A stretch of DNA of 64,000 nt. It comes from Acidobacteriaceae bacterium. GTDB taxonomy: Bacteria; Acidobacteriota; Terriglobia; Terriglobales; Acidobacteriaceae. The stretch is taken from assembly GCA_903642265.1 (NCBI GenBank), contig CAHJWN010000002.1:62001-126000 (forward strand), in the 5' to 3' direction. The notes below the pieces were generated by a model. It saw nothing but the letters and a program-made list of their open reading frames with translations. It had not been told where the DNA came from and did no database searches. Shown piece after piece: positions 9,886-20,021 of the stretch; position 1 is the first letter of the stretch, and every line of letters begins with the position of its first letter. Both the position numbers and the translations under genes were made by a program.

Positions 9886-10256
9886 TTGAATTGTGTGTAG
9901 TAAGTTCAAGCGAGCTGCGTCACGCCAGCAGCGAGCACAGCACCCGCATCAACTGTCAGCCAACAGAATCGACATCGGCCGGTAGGTTGTAATCAGCTTT
10001 TGCGCACCGGGAGAAGAGTCTTCGATCCTCAGGCTCGCACCGCCTATGTCTGCACTGCCGAATCTATGACAGAGCACATTAACGGTCTGTTGCGCCTCCC
10101 AGGAAACGGACATTCAGCTTCCGATCCCGGAAGTCTTCAGGCCGTTGAAGCGGAAGTACGCCTCCTGTCAGATTCTTGCGCGTGTCAGTTCGTGCTTCTG
10201 GACGTAAGACACTCGCGGCCTTTCTCGCCTAAAATCGGTACAGGAACTGGCGCACA
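9886..10256. other. Intergenic region with fumarase promoter candidate
   Basis: About 370 bp without a convincing gene. Open frames here lack start signals and family features. TAAAAT at 10230-10235 is a good -10 match placed to start a leader of about 15 nt for the fumarase gene; the -35 region is weak. I see nothing else. Confidence 0.45.
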
Positions 10257-11795
10257 ATGGCACTCATCAAGCAGGACGACTTCATTCAGAGCGTCGCGGA
10301 CGCGCTCCAATACATCAGCTTCTACCATCCCGTGGACTACATCACGAACCTCGCACGTGCCTACGAGCTTGAGCAGTCACACGCCGCCAAAGACGCGATG
10401 GCGCAGATCCTGATCAACTCCCGCATGTGCTTCGAGGGTCACCGGCCCATCTGCCAGGACACCGGCATCGTGACCGCATTTGTAAAAGTCGGCATGACCG
10501 TGCAATGGGAGCCAAGCTCCGTGCACGGCATGATGACCATGCAGCAGATGGTCGATGCCGGAGTTCGCCGGGCCTGGAAGGACCCTGACAATACGCTGCG
10601 GCCCAGCCTGCTCGCTGATCCCGCATTCAGCCGCAAGAACACGGGCGACAACACGCCGGCAATGGTCGTGGTCTCGCTCGTCGATGGAGATGCGGTCGAT
10701 GTGACCGTGGCCGCGAAGGGCGGTGGATCTGAGGCGAAGTCAAAATTTGCCATGCTCAACCCCTCGGACTCGGTCGTCGACTGGGTGCTGAAGACGGTGC
10801 CGACGATGGGCGCGGGCTGGTGTCCGCCAGGAATGCTTGGCATTGGCATCGGCGGCACGGCGGAGAAGGCGATGGTCATGGCGAAGGAGTCTCTGATGGA
10901 CCCCATCGATATGCAGGAGCTGATCGCTCGCGGCGCCGAGACAAAGATCGAGGCACTTCGCATCGAGCTCTACGATAAGGTGAATCAGCTCGGCATCGGG
11001 GCGCAGGGGCTCGGCGGACTCACGACCGTTCTCGACGTGAAGATCATGGACTTCCCCACACATGCGGCCAATTTGCCAGTTGCCATGATCCCGAACTGCG
11101 CCGCCACTCGGCACCTGCACATACGACTCGACGGCTCAGGGCCGGTGATGGCTGACCCGCCATCGATCGACGCGTGGCCGAAGCTGGTCTACGACGTGCA
11201 TACCGCCCGCCGCGTAAATCTTGACACTGTCACGCACCAAGAGGTGAAGACGTGGAATCCTGGCGAGGTTGTCCTGCTCTCGGGCAAACTGCTGACCGGT
11301 CGCGATGCCGCACATAAGCGCCTGATAGACATGCTGAACAGAGGTGAGCAGCTTCCGGTCGACTTCAAGGGTCGCTTTATCTACTACGTTGGTCCGGTTG
11401 AGGCTGTTCGTGACGAAGCCGTCGGCCCGGCAGGCCCCACGACCGCTACCCGTATGGACAAGTTCACCCGCCAGCTGCTTGAGGCAACTGGCCTGTTCGG
11501 CATGATCGGCAAGGCCGAGCGCGGTGCCGAAGCCATCGCTGCAATCAAGGACCACGAAGCGGTGTACCTGATGGCGGTTGGAGGTGCGGCTTACCTCGTT
11601 TCGAAGGCCATCAAGCACGCTCGGGTGCTAGCGTTTGAAGACCTTGGAATGGAGGCGATCTACGAGTTTGAGGTCGTCGATATGCCGGTCACAGTTGCCG
11701 TGGACTCGAAGGGCACCAGTGTACACACCACTGGCCCAGCGGAGTGGAAGCAGAAGATTGCCGCCACCCTTGCCGGCGTTCCCATACTGCAGTAG
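10257..11795 (+). CDS. fumA: Class I fumarate hydratase (iron-sulfur)
   Basis: 512 aa, the oxygen-sensitive [4Fe-4S] fumarase that interconverts fumarate and L-malate in the TCA cycle. The two domains are fused as in E. coli FumA/FumB: an alpha subunit-like N-terminal part with CQDTG (Cys near 66), WCPPGMLGIGIGGT and PNCAATRH (Cys near 281), and a beta part with TWNPGEVVLLSGKLLTGRD and GPTTATRMD. AGGAA lies 9 nt before the ATG. It is a single gene, convergent with a small membrane-protein gene 19 bp downstream. Confidence 0.93.
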   Translation: MALIKQDDFIQSVADALQYISFYHPVDYITNLARAYELEQSHAAKDAMAQILINSRMCFEGHRPICQDTGIVTAFVKVGMTVQWEPSSVHGMMTMQQMVDAGVRRAWKDPDNTLRPSLLADPAFSRKNTGDNTPAMVVVSLVDGDAVDVTVAAKGGGSEAKSKFAMLNPSDSVVDWVLKTVPTMGAGWCPPGMLGIGIGGTAEKAMVMAKESLMDPIDMQELIARGAETKIEALRIELYDKVNQLGIGAQGLGGLTTVLDVKIMDFPTHAANLPVAMIPNCAATRHLHIRLDGSGPVMADPPSIDAWPKLVYDVHTARRVNLDTVTHQEVKTWNPGEVVLLSGKLLTGRDAAHKRLIDMLNRGEQLPVDFKGRFIYYVGPVEAVRDEAVGPAGPTTATRMDKFTRQLLEATGLFGMIGKAERGAEAIAAIKDHEAVYLMAVGGAAYLVSKAIKHARVLAFEDLGMEAIYEFEVVDMPVTVAVDSKGTSVHTTGPAEWKQKIAATLAGVPILQ

Positions 11796-11814
11796 GGCTG
11801 CAGCAAACAGCCTG

Positions 11815-11985
11815 CTAGGCGATCTCGCGCGAGTAGGTCGCTGTTGGCTCTTGCGGCAAAGTGCTTTCGCGCCGTGGCACTGTCCGGCGCAGGAATCGAG
11901 CGAGAGATTCTATGCACGGTACAAAAAGTGCCAGAAACAGAATGATGCCGACGGAAATGAGAAAAGAACTGAGTGCCTGGGGCAT
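11815..11985 (-). CDS. Small single-pass membrane protein (56 aa)
   Basis: Reading from ATG at 11985 gives 56 codons to TAG at 11815. The start carries a strong ribosome site (GGAGAA, 5 nt before ATG). The product begins MPQALSSFLISVGIILFLAL, forming one membrane helix (about 7-24), followed by a basic tail (RFLRRTVPRRE). I recognise no family. It shares its direction with pgsA, but about 350 bp separate them, so it has its own long upstream region. Confidence 0.6.
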   Translation of the reverse strand: MPQALSSFLISVGIILFLALFVPCIESLARFLRRTVPRRESTLPQEPTATYSREIA

Positions 11986-12335
11986 AGCTATTCTCCGGTT
12001 ACGTGTTGGGGATCACGAAGGAGGCGCCTTGATGTGCGTGGCGCAGGTTGTCGAATGGGCCTTTAGTTCGCGTCGGTCCTTGTGCTCCGGCGAAGTAAGC
12101 GAGACTGGCCCGAAAACACAGCAGTCGCTCAGCGGGGAGCGACCAGGTAGAGATCCTCGGCAGGGGTTCTATGCCTTGAATGAAGTGAGTGTGCCACAGC
12201 CCGGTTAAGGATGACAGTTAAATTCGGTCTTGTTTGTGCAAATTTTTGTCTGCCGGAGCTGGTGTGTATGACGGAAGACAGAGGTGTTTGCTGGAGATTT
12301 TGCTCGATCGTACCCAAAGCTTCGCCGTCCGCGAT
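11986..12335. other. 350-bp non-coding region with a hairpin, upstream of the 56-aa gene
   Basis: No credible gene on either strand. A perfect 7-bp stem (GTCGCTC / GAGCGAC, loop AGCGGG) lies at 12124-12143. Because this region follows pgsA and precedes the 56-aa gene on the minus strand, it could hold a pgsA 3' end plus a structured leader or small RNA. No known riboswitch consensus is recognised. Confidence 0.35.
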
Positions 12336-13055
12336 TTAGCTGATGTGTGAGGTGTGTTCGCTGCCGGATGGAACGGGGCCTGCCGAGGGAGTTGCCTTGC
12401 GCGATAGAACAAAGCTGCGCTTGGACCGGCGCTCGTCCGAGGCATGATCGATCTTCTTCCAGAATCCGACAAAGTAATCCACCGCCGAGATGATCGAGAC
12501 GACACACATCCAATAAATCGCCGTCACTGCAATGAAACGTACGCCGACGACAAAGCCCCCATGGACTTGTGGAAACCACAGCCAGTAGTTCCAACGATGT
12601 GCCAGGATAGAGGCAACAACCGACACGATCTGAATGACCGTCTTGAGTTTTCCGATCTCAGAGGCTGAGATGGTAAAGCCCTCGGCGACGGCAATCGATC
12701 GTAATCCAGAGACAAGGAACTCGCGGCCAATCACAAGCACGGCAATCCAGGGCGGCACGATCTGCGGCGTATACGCGACGAGAATGATGAACGCCGCCGA
12801 AACCATCAGTTTGTCCGCGAGCGGATCGAGCAGGATGCCCATGGTGGTGATCTGCTTACGCTTGCGTGCAAGATACCCATCCAGGCCGTCGGTGATGCTG
12901 GCAAGGATGAAGACCACGGACGCAATGATCTCCTGCTCACCACCCAGTAGTCCGGATTGGCCATGGCCCTGAAACGGAAAACCCTTTGAAAGTATCCAGA
13001 TCAGCAGGGGCAATGACAGAACGCGACTCATCGTGATGGAGTTGGGCAGATTCAT
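12336..13055 (-). CDS. pgsA: CDP-diacylglycerol--glycerol-3-phosphate 3-phosphatidyltransferase PgsA
   Basis: 239 aa from ATG 13055, preceded by GGAAG; a start at 13082 would add nine residues. This inner-membrane enzyme makes phosphatidylglycerol phosphate for phosphatidylglycerol and cardiolipin. The CDP-alcohol phosphotransferase motif is complete: D56-G-x2-A-R then G73-x3-D77-x3-D81. Four or more membrane helices are visible. The C-terminal tail of about 40 residues after the last helix (KRSFVLSRKATPSAGP) is longer than in E. coli PgsA and looks disordered. Confidence 0.9.
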   Translation of the reverse strand: MNLPNSITMSRVLSLPLLIWILSKGFPFQGHGQSGLLGGEQEIIASVVFILASITDGLDGYLARKRKQITTMGILLDPLADKLMVSAAFIILVAYTPQIVPPWIAVLVIGREFLVSGLRSIAVAEGFTISASEIGKLKTVIQIVSVVASILAHRWNYWLWFPQVHGGFVVGVRFIAVTAIYWMCVVSIISAVDYFVGFWKKIDHASDERRSKRSFVLSRKATPSAGPVPSGSEHTSHIS

Positions 13056-13314
13056 CGCATTGGAACTTCCGACCGCACGCACCGCAGTCCGTCTTCCATT
13101 CGAGCGCAGACGGCGGTTAGAAGCATTCTGTCACATCGGCGGGCCGATCGTTTCCGCCTTCGATTCTGGCGACACGCCTTTCGGGCGAAACTTCCCTGTT
13201 TGGTTTTCAAGGCAACTGGAAGCCAGGGTATCAAGGGCTTCCTCCACTGGAGAGTGCGTGGTAACGTTGTGCTCATCACGTCAAACCTGCTCTGCCTCCA
13301 AGGTGTGTCTCATC

Positions 13315-15045
13315 GTGCGATCTCGGGTCTTCAGCTTAGCCGCTACACTCTGTTTCGTGCTGAGTTATGCCGTGACCTTTACACCTCGCACAGAGGCGCA
13401 GATCCGGGTCAGCGCAGCTGAGAGATCCAGGCAATCGAATCCGGCACCCCTCGTGCATCCAGACGACCTGATTGCTACCTCACTGGCACTTGACCTGTGC
13501 GTGGATGGATCCGCCTCCTATCCGTGCCCAAATCCGATTACCTCAGACAACACCTACCTACCCGCAATCACATTGACGTATGGACAGATGCTTGACGGCA
13601 TCGTCTCCTACGCGCCGGGTGGTTTGCAGAACGGCACCATCACCATCTATAAGGACATGACCGCGGTCTGCACCCTGGTCGTCGGCGTCGACCCTGCCTG
13701 CCCGCCGAACAGCACCATCTTCGATGCGGGCAACTACACCATCTCGGCAACGCTGACGTTTCCTCCGGGATCCACATACGCAAACTTCGACACCAACGTA
13801 GGTCCATGCAGCGCCGCGCCAACCTGCAGTGTGGTTGTGTCGGTGGCGAAAGATACATCATCGATTGCGCTGCGGAGTTCCGGGAGCCCCGCAGCGCTTC
13901 GTACACCGGTCACGTTTACGGCGACAGTCACAGGCGGCTACCCTGCGACACCGACGGGCGAGGTGGTCTTCGCAATCGATGGAGTCAGCGTTCCCGGAGT
14001 CATGATTAATGCCAATGGCGTTGCCTCCTATACGACCTCTTCACTTTCGTTAGGCATGCACGCGATCACCGCGAGTTACGCAGGGGCGACCGACTTCCTT
14101 CCTGCGGAAGACGCGGCGTTCCAACAGCAGATTGTGCCACCGGCCACGATAACGACCGTAGCATCCAGCCTTAACCCATCGAACGTCGGCGACAATGTGA
14201 CCTTCACCGCAAGCGTCGCAACGACTTCGATCCTGGGTGTGACGCCGACAGGCGCAGTGACCTTCAAGGACGGTACAGCGTCCTTCGCGACGGTCTTGGT
14301 CACTCCCAAAGGCACGCAAAACGTTGCGCAGACTACCATCTCGACGCTGGGTGAGGGTACGCACAACATTACCGCGATCTACTCCGGCGATGCGGCGACT
14401 TCGGCCAGCGTCTCTCCTGTACTGATGCAGCGTGTGGACTATCCAGTGACGGTTACGCCGCCTGGATACACGCTGACGGTTACGCCATCGCCGGTCACGA
14501 CCGTCGCCGGGCTGACGGCGAACCTGATTGTGACAGTCACCCCGGTTGGCGGCTTTGCCGGCTCGGTGGCACTCAGTTGCAGCGATCTTCCTGGCGAATC
14601 CGCATGCTTGTTTGGCGAGGCGGCAATCCCGGTGGGAGGCGGTACGACCACGCTTGCACTGAGCACAACGGCACCGCACGACTGCGGCTCAAACGTGCCG
14701 TACGGAGGGTATGGAGCTTCGCTTGGAGGTTACGGAGCTTGGCGGCGGCGCATCAGCGGCGGAGTGCTTGCCGGTGCGCTGCTGTTCTTCTTTCCTCGCC
14801 GCCGCAGGTTCGAACGAAGCGTGCGGGCTCTGCTGGCATTGTTTGTGGCATGCGGGTTGGCGAGCCTGATGGGATGCGGCTCCCCGAACTGCACGGATTT
14901 CGGCACGGCGCCCGGCCATTACACCTTCAAGGTGGTCGGATCGGTTCCTCTGACCAGCCCGGTGACCACGACCTCTGCTGCGAATGATGACGGGAACATC
15001 GTGGCGAACCAGACCGCAAGCGTTGCGCTAACGGTGCAGCCCTAG
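13315..15045 (+). CDS. Secreted Ig-like repeat protein with C-terminal membrane segments
   Basis: GTG at 13315, with AAGGTG about 9 nt upstream, begins a typical signal peptide (VRSRVFSLAATLCFVLSYAV) and gives 576 aa; GTG 13303 is also possible and longer frames look wrong. Bacterial Ig-like (Big_3/5-type) repeats follow at about 170-270 and 275-370 (PTGEVVFAIDG, PTGAVTFKDG, ITASYAGATDF, ITAIYSGDAATS). A further beta domain precedes a Gly/Tyr linker, an Arg-flanked hydrophobic segment (ISGGVLAGALLFFF), a second one ending in LMGCGSPNC, and a last beta domain. The binding target is unknown. Confidence 0.65.
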   Translation: MRSRVFSLAATLCFVLSYAVTFTPRTEAQIRVSAAERSRQSNPAPLVHPDDLIATSLALDLCVDGSASYPCPNPITSDNTYLPAITLTYGQMLDGIVSYAPGGLQNGTITIYKDMTAVCTLVVGVDPACPPNSTIFDAGNYTISATLTFPPGSTYANFDTNVGPCSAAPTCSVVVSVAKDTSSIALRSSGSPAALRTPVTFTATVTGGYPATPTGEVVFAIDGVSVPGVMINANGVASYTTSSLSLGMHAITASYAGATDFLPAEDAAFQQQIVPPATITTVASSLNPSNVGDNVTFTASVATTSILGVTPTGAVTFKDGTASFATVLVTPKGTQNVAQTTISTLGEGTHNITAIYSGDAATSASVSPVLMQRVDYPVTVTPPGYTLTVTPSPVTTVAGLTANLIVTVTPVGGFAGSVALSCSDLPGESACLFGEAAIPVGGGTTTLALSTTAPHDCGSNVPYGGYGASLGGYGAWRRRISGGVLAGALLFFFPRRRRFERSVRALLALFVACGLASLMGCGSPNCTDFGTAPGHYTFKVVGSVPLTSPVTTTSAANDDGNIVANQTASVALTVQP

Positions 15046-15065
15046 CTTCCGCGGACGCCATGACA

Positions 15066-15111
15066 GGACCGCAAAAAGGGTGCCTCCTGTGAGGCACCCT
15101 TTTTGCGGTCC
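15066..15111. terminator. Strong bidirectional terminator (21-bp perfect stem)
   Basis: The 21-nt arms at 15066-15086 and 15091-15111 are exact reverse complements around the loop CTGT. An A5 tract near the outside of the left arm becomes a T5 tract on the other side in either direction. It lies between the convergent ends of the Ig-repeat gene and the glutamate dehydrogenase gene. Confidence 0.92.
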
Positions 15112-15121
15112 AAAGTCCAGC

Positions 15122-16438
<1,317 letters not shown>

Positions 16439-16705
16439 GATGGTTTCCTTTTTCTTCTTCAATTCGGTTTTCGGTATCAGCGATTCAGCGGTCATATTCT
16501 TACCTTCGTGCCGGTGCTCCCGACGTCATGGTTGGGGCCAGCGGCAGTCGAAGTATAGGCTTCGGCAACAACGCTTTACAAACTTCCAGGACAGATACAA
16601 GAAGGTACTTCGGAGTGTTCCCGATGCTGCGACCTCACGCCTGCTTGGACCTTGGTTTGATGGTCTGAGTATCGGGTCCGGACACGCATTTATGATGAAC
16701 AGGCG

Positions 16706-18226
16706 ATGCCGAACCCGTCTCTAACACTTCCGTCTGCCCGCGAGTTCAAATCGCTCTCCAAATTACATACGCTCATTCCCGTTCATCGGACTGTAGTTGC
16801 CGATCTCGAAACTCCGGTTTCGGCATTTCTGCGTATTGCAGCCGACGCTCCCGAGGCCTTTTTGCTGGAGTCGGTGGAAGGCGGCGAGCGCGTGGGCCGT
16901 TATACCTTCATCGGCATCGAGCCCTACAAGAAGATGGTCTGCCGCGGAACTTCGATCGTGGTCGAGGAAGGCCGCAAGCGGCGAGTTTTCGAGGGCGACA
17001 TATTTGAAGAGCTGAAGAAAGCCTTGAGCGGACATATCCCGGCACGGCTTCCCGGGCTACCTCCATTTACAGCCGGAGCCGTCGGATTCTTCGCGTACGA
17101 TGTTGTCCGTCAAATAGAGAAGCTGCCGTCGCTTGCGAAGGATGAGCTCGGAGTTCCGGATGCTTGCCTGATGTTCTTCGACCAGGTAATCGCCTTCGAC
17201 CATGTGAAGAAAGAGATCCACCTGATGGTGACCGCCGACCTGAAGCGCGACAGGCACGAGGGTGCCTACGAGAAGGCAGGGCGGCGCCTGAACAAGCTCG
17301 AAAAGCGACTGGCTGGCGCTCTCCCCAAAGCCCCGCGCCGCGACGTCCAAGGCAAGCTGAAGATTTACCCGCGGACGCCCAAAGCTGCATTCCTTAAGGC
17401 AGTCGCGAAGGCAAAGGAGTATGTCGCTTCGGGCGATGTCTTCCAATGTGTGCTCTCGCAGCGCTTTGATTGCGAGCCTGAAGTGGATGCGTTTGAAGTC
17501 TACCGCGCCTTACGCATCGTAAATCCGTCACCCTATATGTACTTCCTGCGCTTCGGCATGGAGCCGGGTCCTGGTTCTGCCAAGACCAAAGCCACCGTCG
17601 CGCACATCGTCGGTTCGTCGCCGGAACTGCTGGTAAAGGTGCATGGCCGCGACGTGGAGTACCGACCCATTGCCGGCACTCGCGCCCGCAGCGCAGATGA
17701 AACAGAGGACCGGGCGCTTGAAGCCGACCTTCGAGCGGATGAGAAAGAAGTGGCCGAGCACATCATGCTCGTCGACCTCGGACGCAACGATGTGGGCCGC
17801 GTCAGCGAGTTTGGCAGCGTCCGGGTCAAGGACCTGATGTTCGTCGAACGCTACAGTCATGTCATGCACCTCGTCAGTTCCGTCGAAGGCAAGCTGAAGA
17901 AAGAGCTTGCGCCCATTGACGCGTTCAAGGCATGCTTCCCTGCTGGCACCCTAAGCGGGGCGCCAAAGATTCGTGCCATGGAGATCATCGAAGAACTTGA
18001 ACCGGCGCGGCGCGGCGTCTATGGCGGCAGCATCCTTTACGCAGACTTCAATGGCAATCTCGACAGCTGCATCGCCATTCGCACCTTGTTCATGGATGGC
18101 AAGCAGGGATACATTCAGGCTGGTGCGGGCATCGTCGCCGACTCGATAGCCGAGAACGAGTTTGCCGAGTGTGGCAACAAGGCACGCGCCGTTGTCCGTG
18201 CCATCGAGCGCGCTCGAGACTTCTAG
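16706..18226 (+). CDS. trpE: Anthranilate synthase component I
   Basis: 506 aa. It uses chorismate and ammonia from TrpG to form anthranilate, the first step of tryptophan synthesis. The N-terminal domain carries LLESVEGGERVGRYTFIG, containing the LLES feedback-site motif. The chorismate-binding domain has SGDVFQCVLSQRF, PSPYMYFL, GSSPELLVKV, PIAGTRARS, the DLGRNDVGRV signature and FPAGTLSGAPKIRAMEII. A TATGAT sequence 9 nt before the ATG may be its -10. trpG lies 1.2 kb downstream behind two small genes. Confidence 0.94.
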   Translation: MPNPSLTLPSAREFKSLSKLHTLIPVHRTVVADLETPVSAFLRIAADAPEAFLLESVEGGERVGRYTFIGIEPYKKMVCRGTSIVVEEGRKRRVFEGDIFEELKKALSGHIPARLPGLPPFTAGAVGFFAYDVVRQIEKLPSLAKDELGVPDACLMFFDQVIAFDHVKKEIHLMVTADLKRDRHEGAYEKAGRRLNKLEKRLAGALPKAPRRDVQGKLKIYPRTPKAAFLKAVAKAKEYVASGDVFQCVLSQRFDCEPEVDAFEVYRALRIVNPSPYMYFLRFGMEPGPGSAKTKATVAHIVGSSPELLVKVHGRDVEYRPIAGTRARSADETEDRALEADLRADEKEVAEHIMLVDLGRNDVGRVSEFGSVRVKDLMFVERYSHVMHLVSSVEGKLKKELAPIDAFKACFPAGTLSGAPKIRAMEIIEELEPARRGVYGGSILYADFNGNLDSCIAIRTLFMDGKQGYIQAGAGIVADSIAENEFAECGNKARAVVRAIERARDF

Positions 18227-18274
18227 CTCCATCCCCGCACCTCCAAAAAACCGCGTCCAGCATCCAAGCCGGAC

Positions 18275-18826
18275 ATGAATGTAGCGAACAACAATGAGCC
18301 GCGGCAGATCCCGGACACTGTCCAGACAAACATTCGCTCCGTTGCTGAGATGGAGATTGCGCTCGAAAAGAGCCGCAGCGTCAGCGACCGTATTGCCGAC
18401 CTGATTGGCGGCTTCTCGGGAAGCATGGCATTCGTCGCACTGCATGTGCTGTGGTTTGTCGCATGGTTCCTCATTAACACCGGCCTCATTCCAGGAATTC
18501 CCCGGTTTGACCCCTACCCCTTCATCCTGCTCGCAATGATCGTCTCGGTTGAAGGTGTCCTGCTTAGTACCTTCGTGCTGATGAAACAGAACCGCATGCA
18601 GAAACGAATCGACCTTCGGGATCAGCTCAATCTGCAGATCGACCTGCTCGCCGAGAAGGAGGTGACCAAGTCACTGCAGCTTCTGGCTGCCATCTGTGAG
18701 CATCTTGAGATCAAGGGATTCAAGAAAGATCGCGAGCTGGATGAGCTCGCGAACACCACCTCGGTCGACATGATCGCCAAGCGGGTCCAATCGGATCTCT
18801 CAGAAGATTCCAATGCTGGTGCGTAG
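18275..18826 (+). CDS. DUF1003 family membrane protein
   Basis: 183 aa. The DUF1003 core is clear: a cytoplasmic N-terminus (VAEMEIALEKSRSVSDRIAD), two membrane helices (about 53-70 and 84-105, with the typical FDPYPFILLAMIVSVEG loop) and a charged coiled-coil-prone C-terminus (MQKRIDLRDQLNLQIDLLAE). The molecular role is unknown. It lies 48 bp after trpE in the same direction. Confidence 0.82.
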   Translation: MNVANNNEPRQIPDTVQTNIRSVAEMEIALEKSRSVSDRIADLIGGFSGSMAFVALHVLWFVAWFLINTGLIPGIPRFDPYPFILLAMIVSVEGVLLSTFVLMKQNRMQKRIDLRDQLNLQIDLLAEKEVTKSLQLLAAICEHLEIKGFKKDRELDELANTTSVDMIAKRVQSDLSEDSNAGA

Positions 18827-18976
18827 TGGATTGACGAACTCACAACCGCGCAACGAATTGTTCGGCTCTCCCAAGTCGCATGAGGACCCATGCAGATTGC
18901 CCTATGCTCCCGGCATCACAGGGTCAGCGAGAGGACAGAAGCACTCGCACTCAATAGATTTCAAGGAGCAACAACG

Positions 18977-19294
18977 ATGGCCACTTCAAGATTCGAGTCC
19001 ACGATTAACGCGATCAAGCAGGGTGCAAAGGCCCTTACCGTAGAGAAGGCAGTAAGCAACATCGAAGGCTGGGAAGACTACCTCTCGAAGCACGATCATG
19101 AAGGCGTAAAGCGCGTCATCACGGATCTTGGCAAGCTGAAGAAGTTGCTGCACGCAAAGGAGCTGGACGGCGAGGCAATCAAGACCCTCCTCCAGAAGCT
19201 CGGCAAGGAGACAACCGCGGTTGCAGGAGACGAGACCACGGCATCTGCCAAGCACATCAAGGAGCTCGGCGCGGCGCTTTCAGAGGCGGCATAA
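18977..19294 (+). CDS. Small helical protein of unknown function (105 aa)
   Basis: ATG 18977 has an excellent AAGGAG 8 nt upstream; an earlier in-frame start at 18890 is unlikely. The product is Lys/Glu/Ala-rich and almost fully helical (VKRVITDLGKLKKLL, KTLLQKLGKETTA), with no signal peptide or membrane helix. I recognise no family. It is followed by a terminator, so it ends the trpE-side transcription unit or forms its own. Confidence 0.7.
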   Translation: MATSRFESTINAIKQGAKALTVEKAVSNIEGWEDYLSKHDHEGVKRVITDLGKLKKLLHAKELDGEAIKTLLQKLGKETTAVAGDETTASAKHIKELGAALSEAA

Positions 19295-19306
19295 CGATAC
19301 GGCGAG

Positions 19307-19341
19307 ATCAGCGGGTGGCAGCATGCTTACCCGCTGATTTT
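19307..19341 (+). terminator. Rho-independent terminator
   Basis: A perfect 10-bp stem (ATCAGCGGGT / ACCCGCTGAT) with a 12-nt loop is followed by TTT. It lies just after the 105-aa gene, so trpG downstream probably needs its own promoter. Confidence 0.8.
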
Positions 19342-19407
19342 GCATGTTTTTCGCGCGGGCGTGCTTCCGCGTGTGGGTCGTCAAAAGCGTAGAATAGCCT
19401 CACTTGC

Positions 19408-20013
19408 ATGGTCTTTGTTCTCGATAATTACGACTCGTTTACCTACAACCTGGTGCAGTACATGGGCGAGCTCGGTGCGGAGATGGTTATCCGGCGCAAT
19501 GATGAACTGACTCCGGCTGAGGTGGAGGCGATGCATCCCGAGCGAATCTTGATCTCGCCCGGACCCTGTACACCGCAGGATGCAGGCATCAGCATGGACC
19601 TCATCAAGCACTTTGCCCGGCCAGATGCTTCCCGGCGGGTGCCAATCCTCGGTGTGTGTCTTGGCCACCAGGCGATCGGTGCGGCGTTCGGCGGCCGCGT
19701 CGTGCGGGCAGCAAAGCTGATGCATGGCAAAACCAGCGAGGTCGAGCACGATGGTCGCACAATCTTCAAAGGGATTCCTTCCGCGATGATCTGCACCCGG
19801 TATCATTCCCTTATTGTTGAAGATGAAGGTTTGCCGGAAGTGCTGCAGGTGTCCGCGCGAGCAGTCGCCGGGGCACCAGACGAGAGTGGCAGCTTGGGTA
19901 CGATAATGGCTTTGCGGCATCGTGAACTGCCGATCGAAGGCGTTCAGTTCCACCCGGAGAGCGTGCTGACGGTGCACGGCAAGAAAATCATCGAAAATTT
20001 CCTAAGGATGTAG
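19408..20013 (+). CDS. trpG: Anthranilate synthase component II (glutamine amidotransferase)
   Basis: 201 aa class I glutamine amidotransferase that supplies ammonia to TrpE. The oxyanion motif [11 protein letters not shown], the nucleophile Cys84 in [10 protein letters not shown] and the His-Glu pair in [14 protein letters not shown] are all present. Amphibolic TrpG/PabA use, also supplying aminodeoxychorismate synthase, is common and cannot be ruled out. TAGAAT 12 nt before the ATG may be a -10. The next gene starts 8 nt after the stop. Confidence 0.93.
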   Translation: MVFVLDNYDSFTYNLVQYMGELGAEMVIRRNDELTPAEVEAMHPERILISPGPCTPQDAGISMDLIKHFARPDASRRVPILGVCLGHQAIGAAFGGRVVRAAKLMHGKTSEVEHDGRTIFKGIPSAMICTRYHSLIVEDEGLPEVLQVSARAVAGAPDESGSLGTIMALRHRELPIEGVQFHPESVLTVHGKKIIENFLRM

Positions 20014-20021
20014 AGGCCTTG

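Noticed and set aside
10000-10413. 137-codon frame upstream of fumarase
   Set aside because: Runs into the fumarase coding region in another frame; Thr/Ser-rich end, no ribosome site.
14050-14679. 209-codon minus-strand frame inside the Ig-repeat gene
   Set aside because: Arg-rich antisense of a repetitive beta protein; no start signal.
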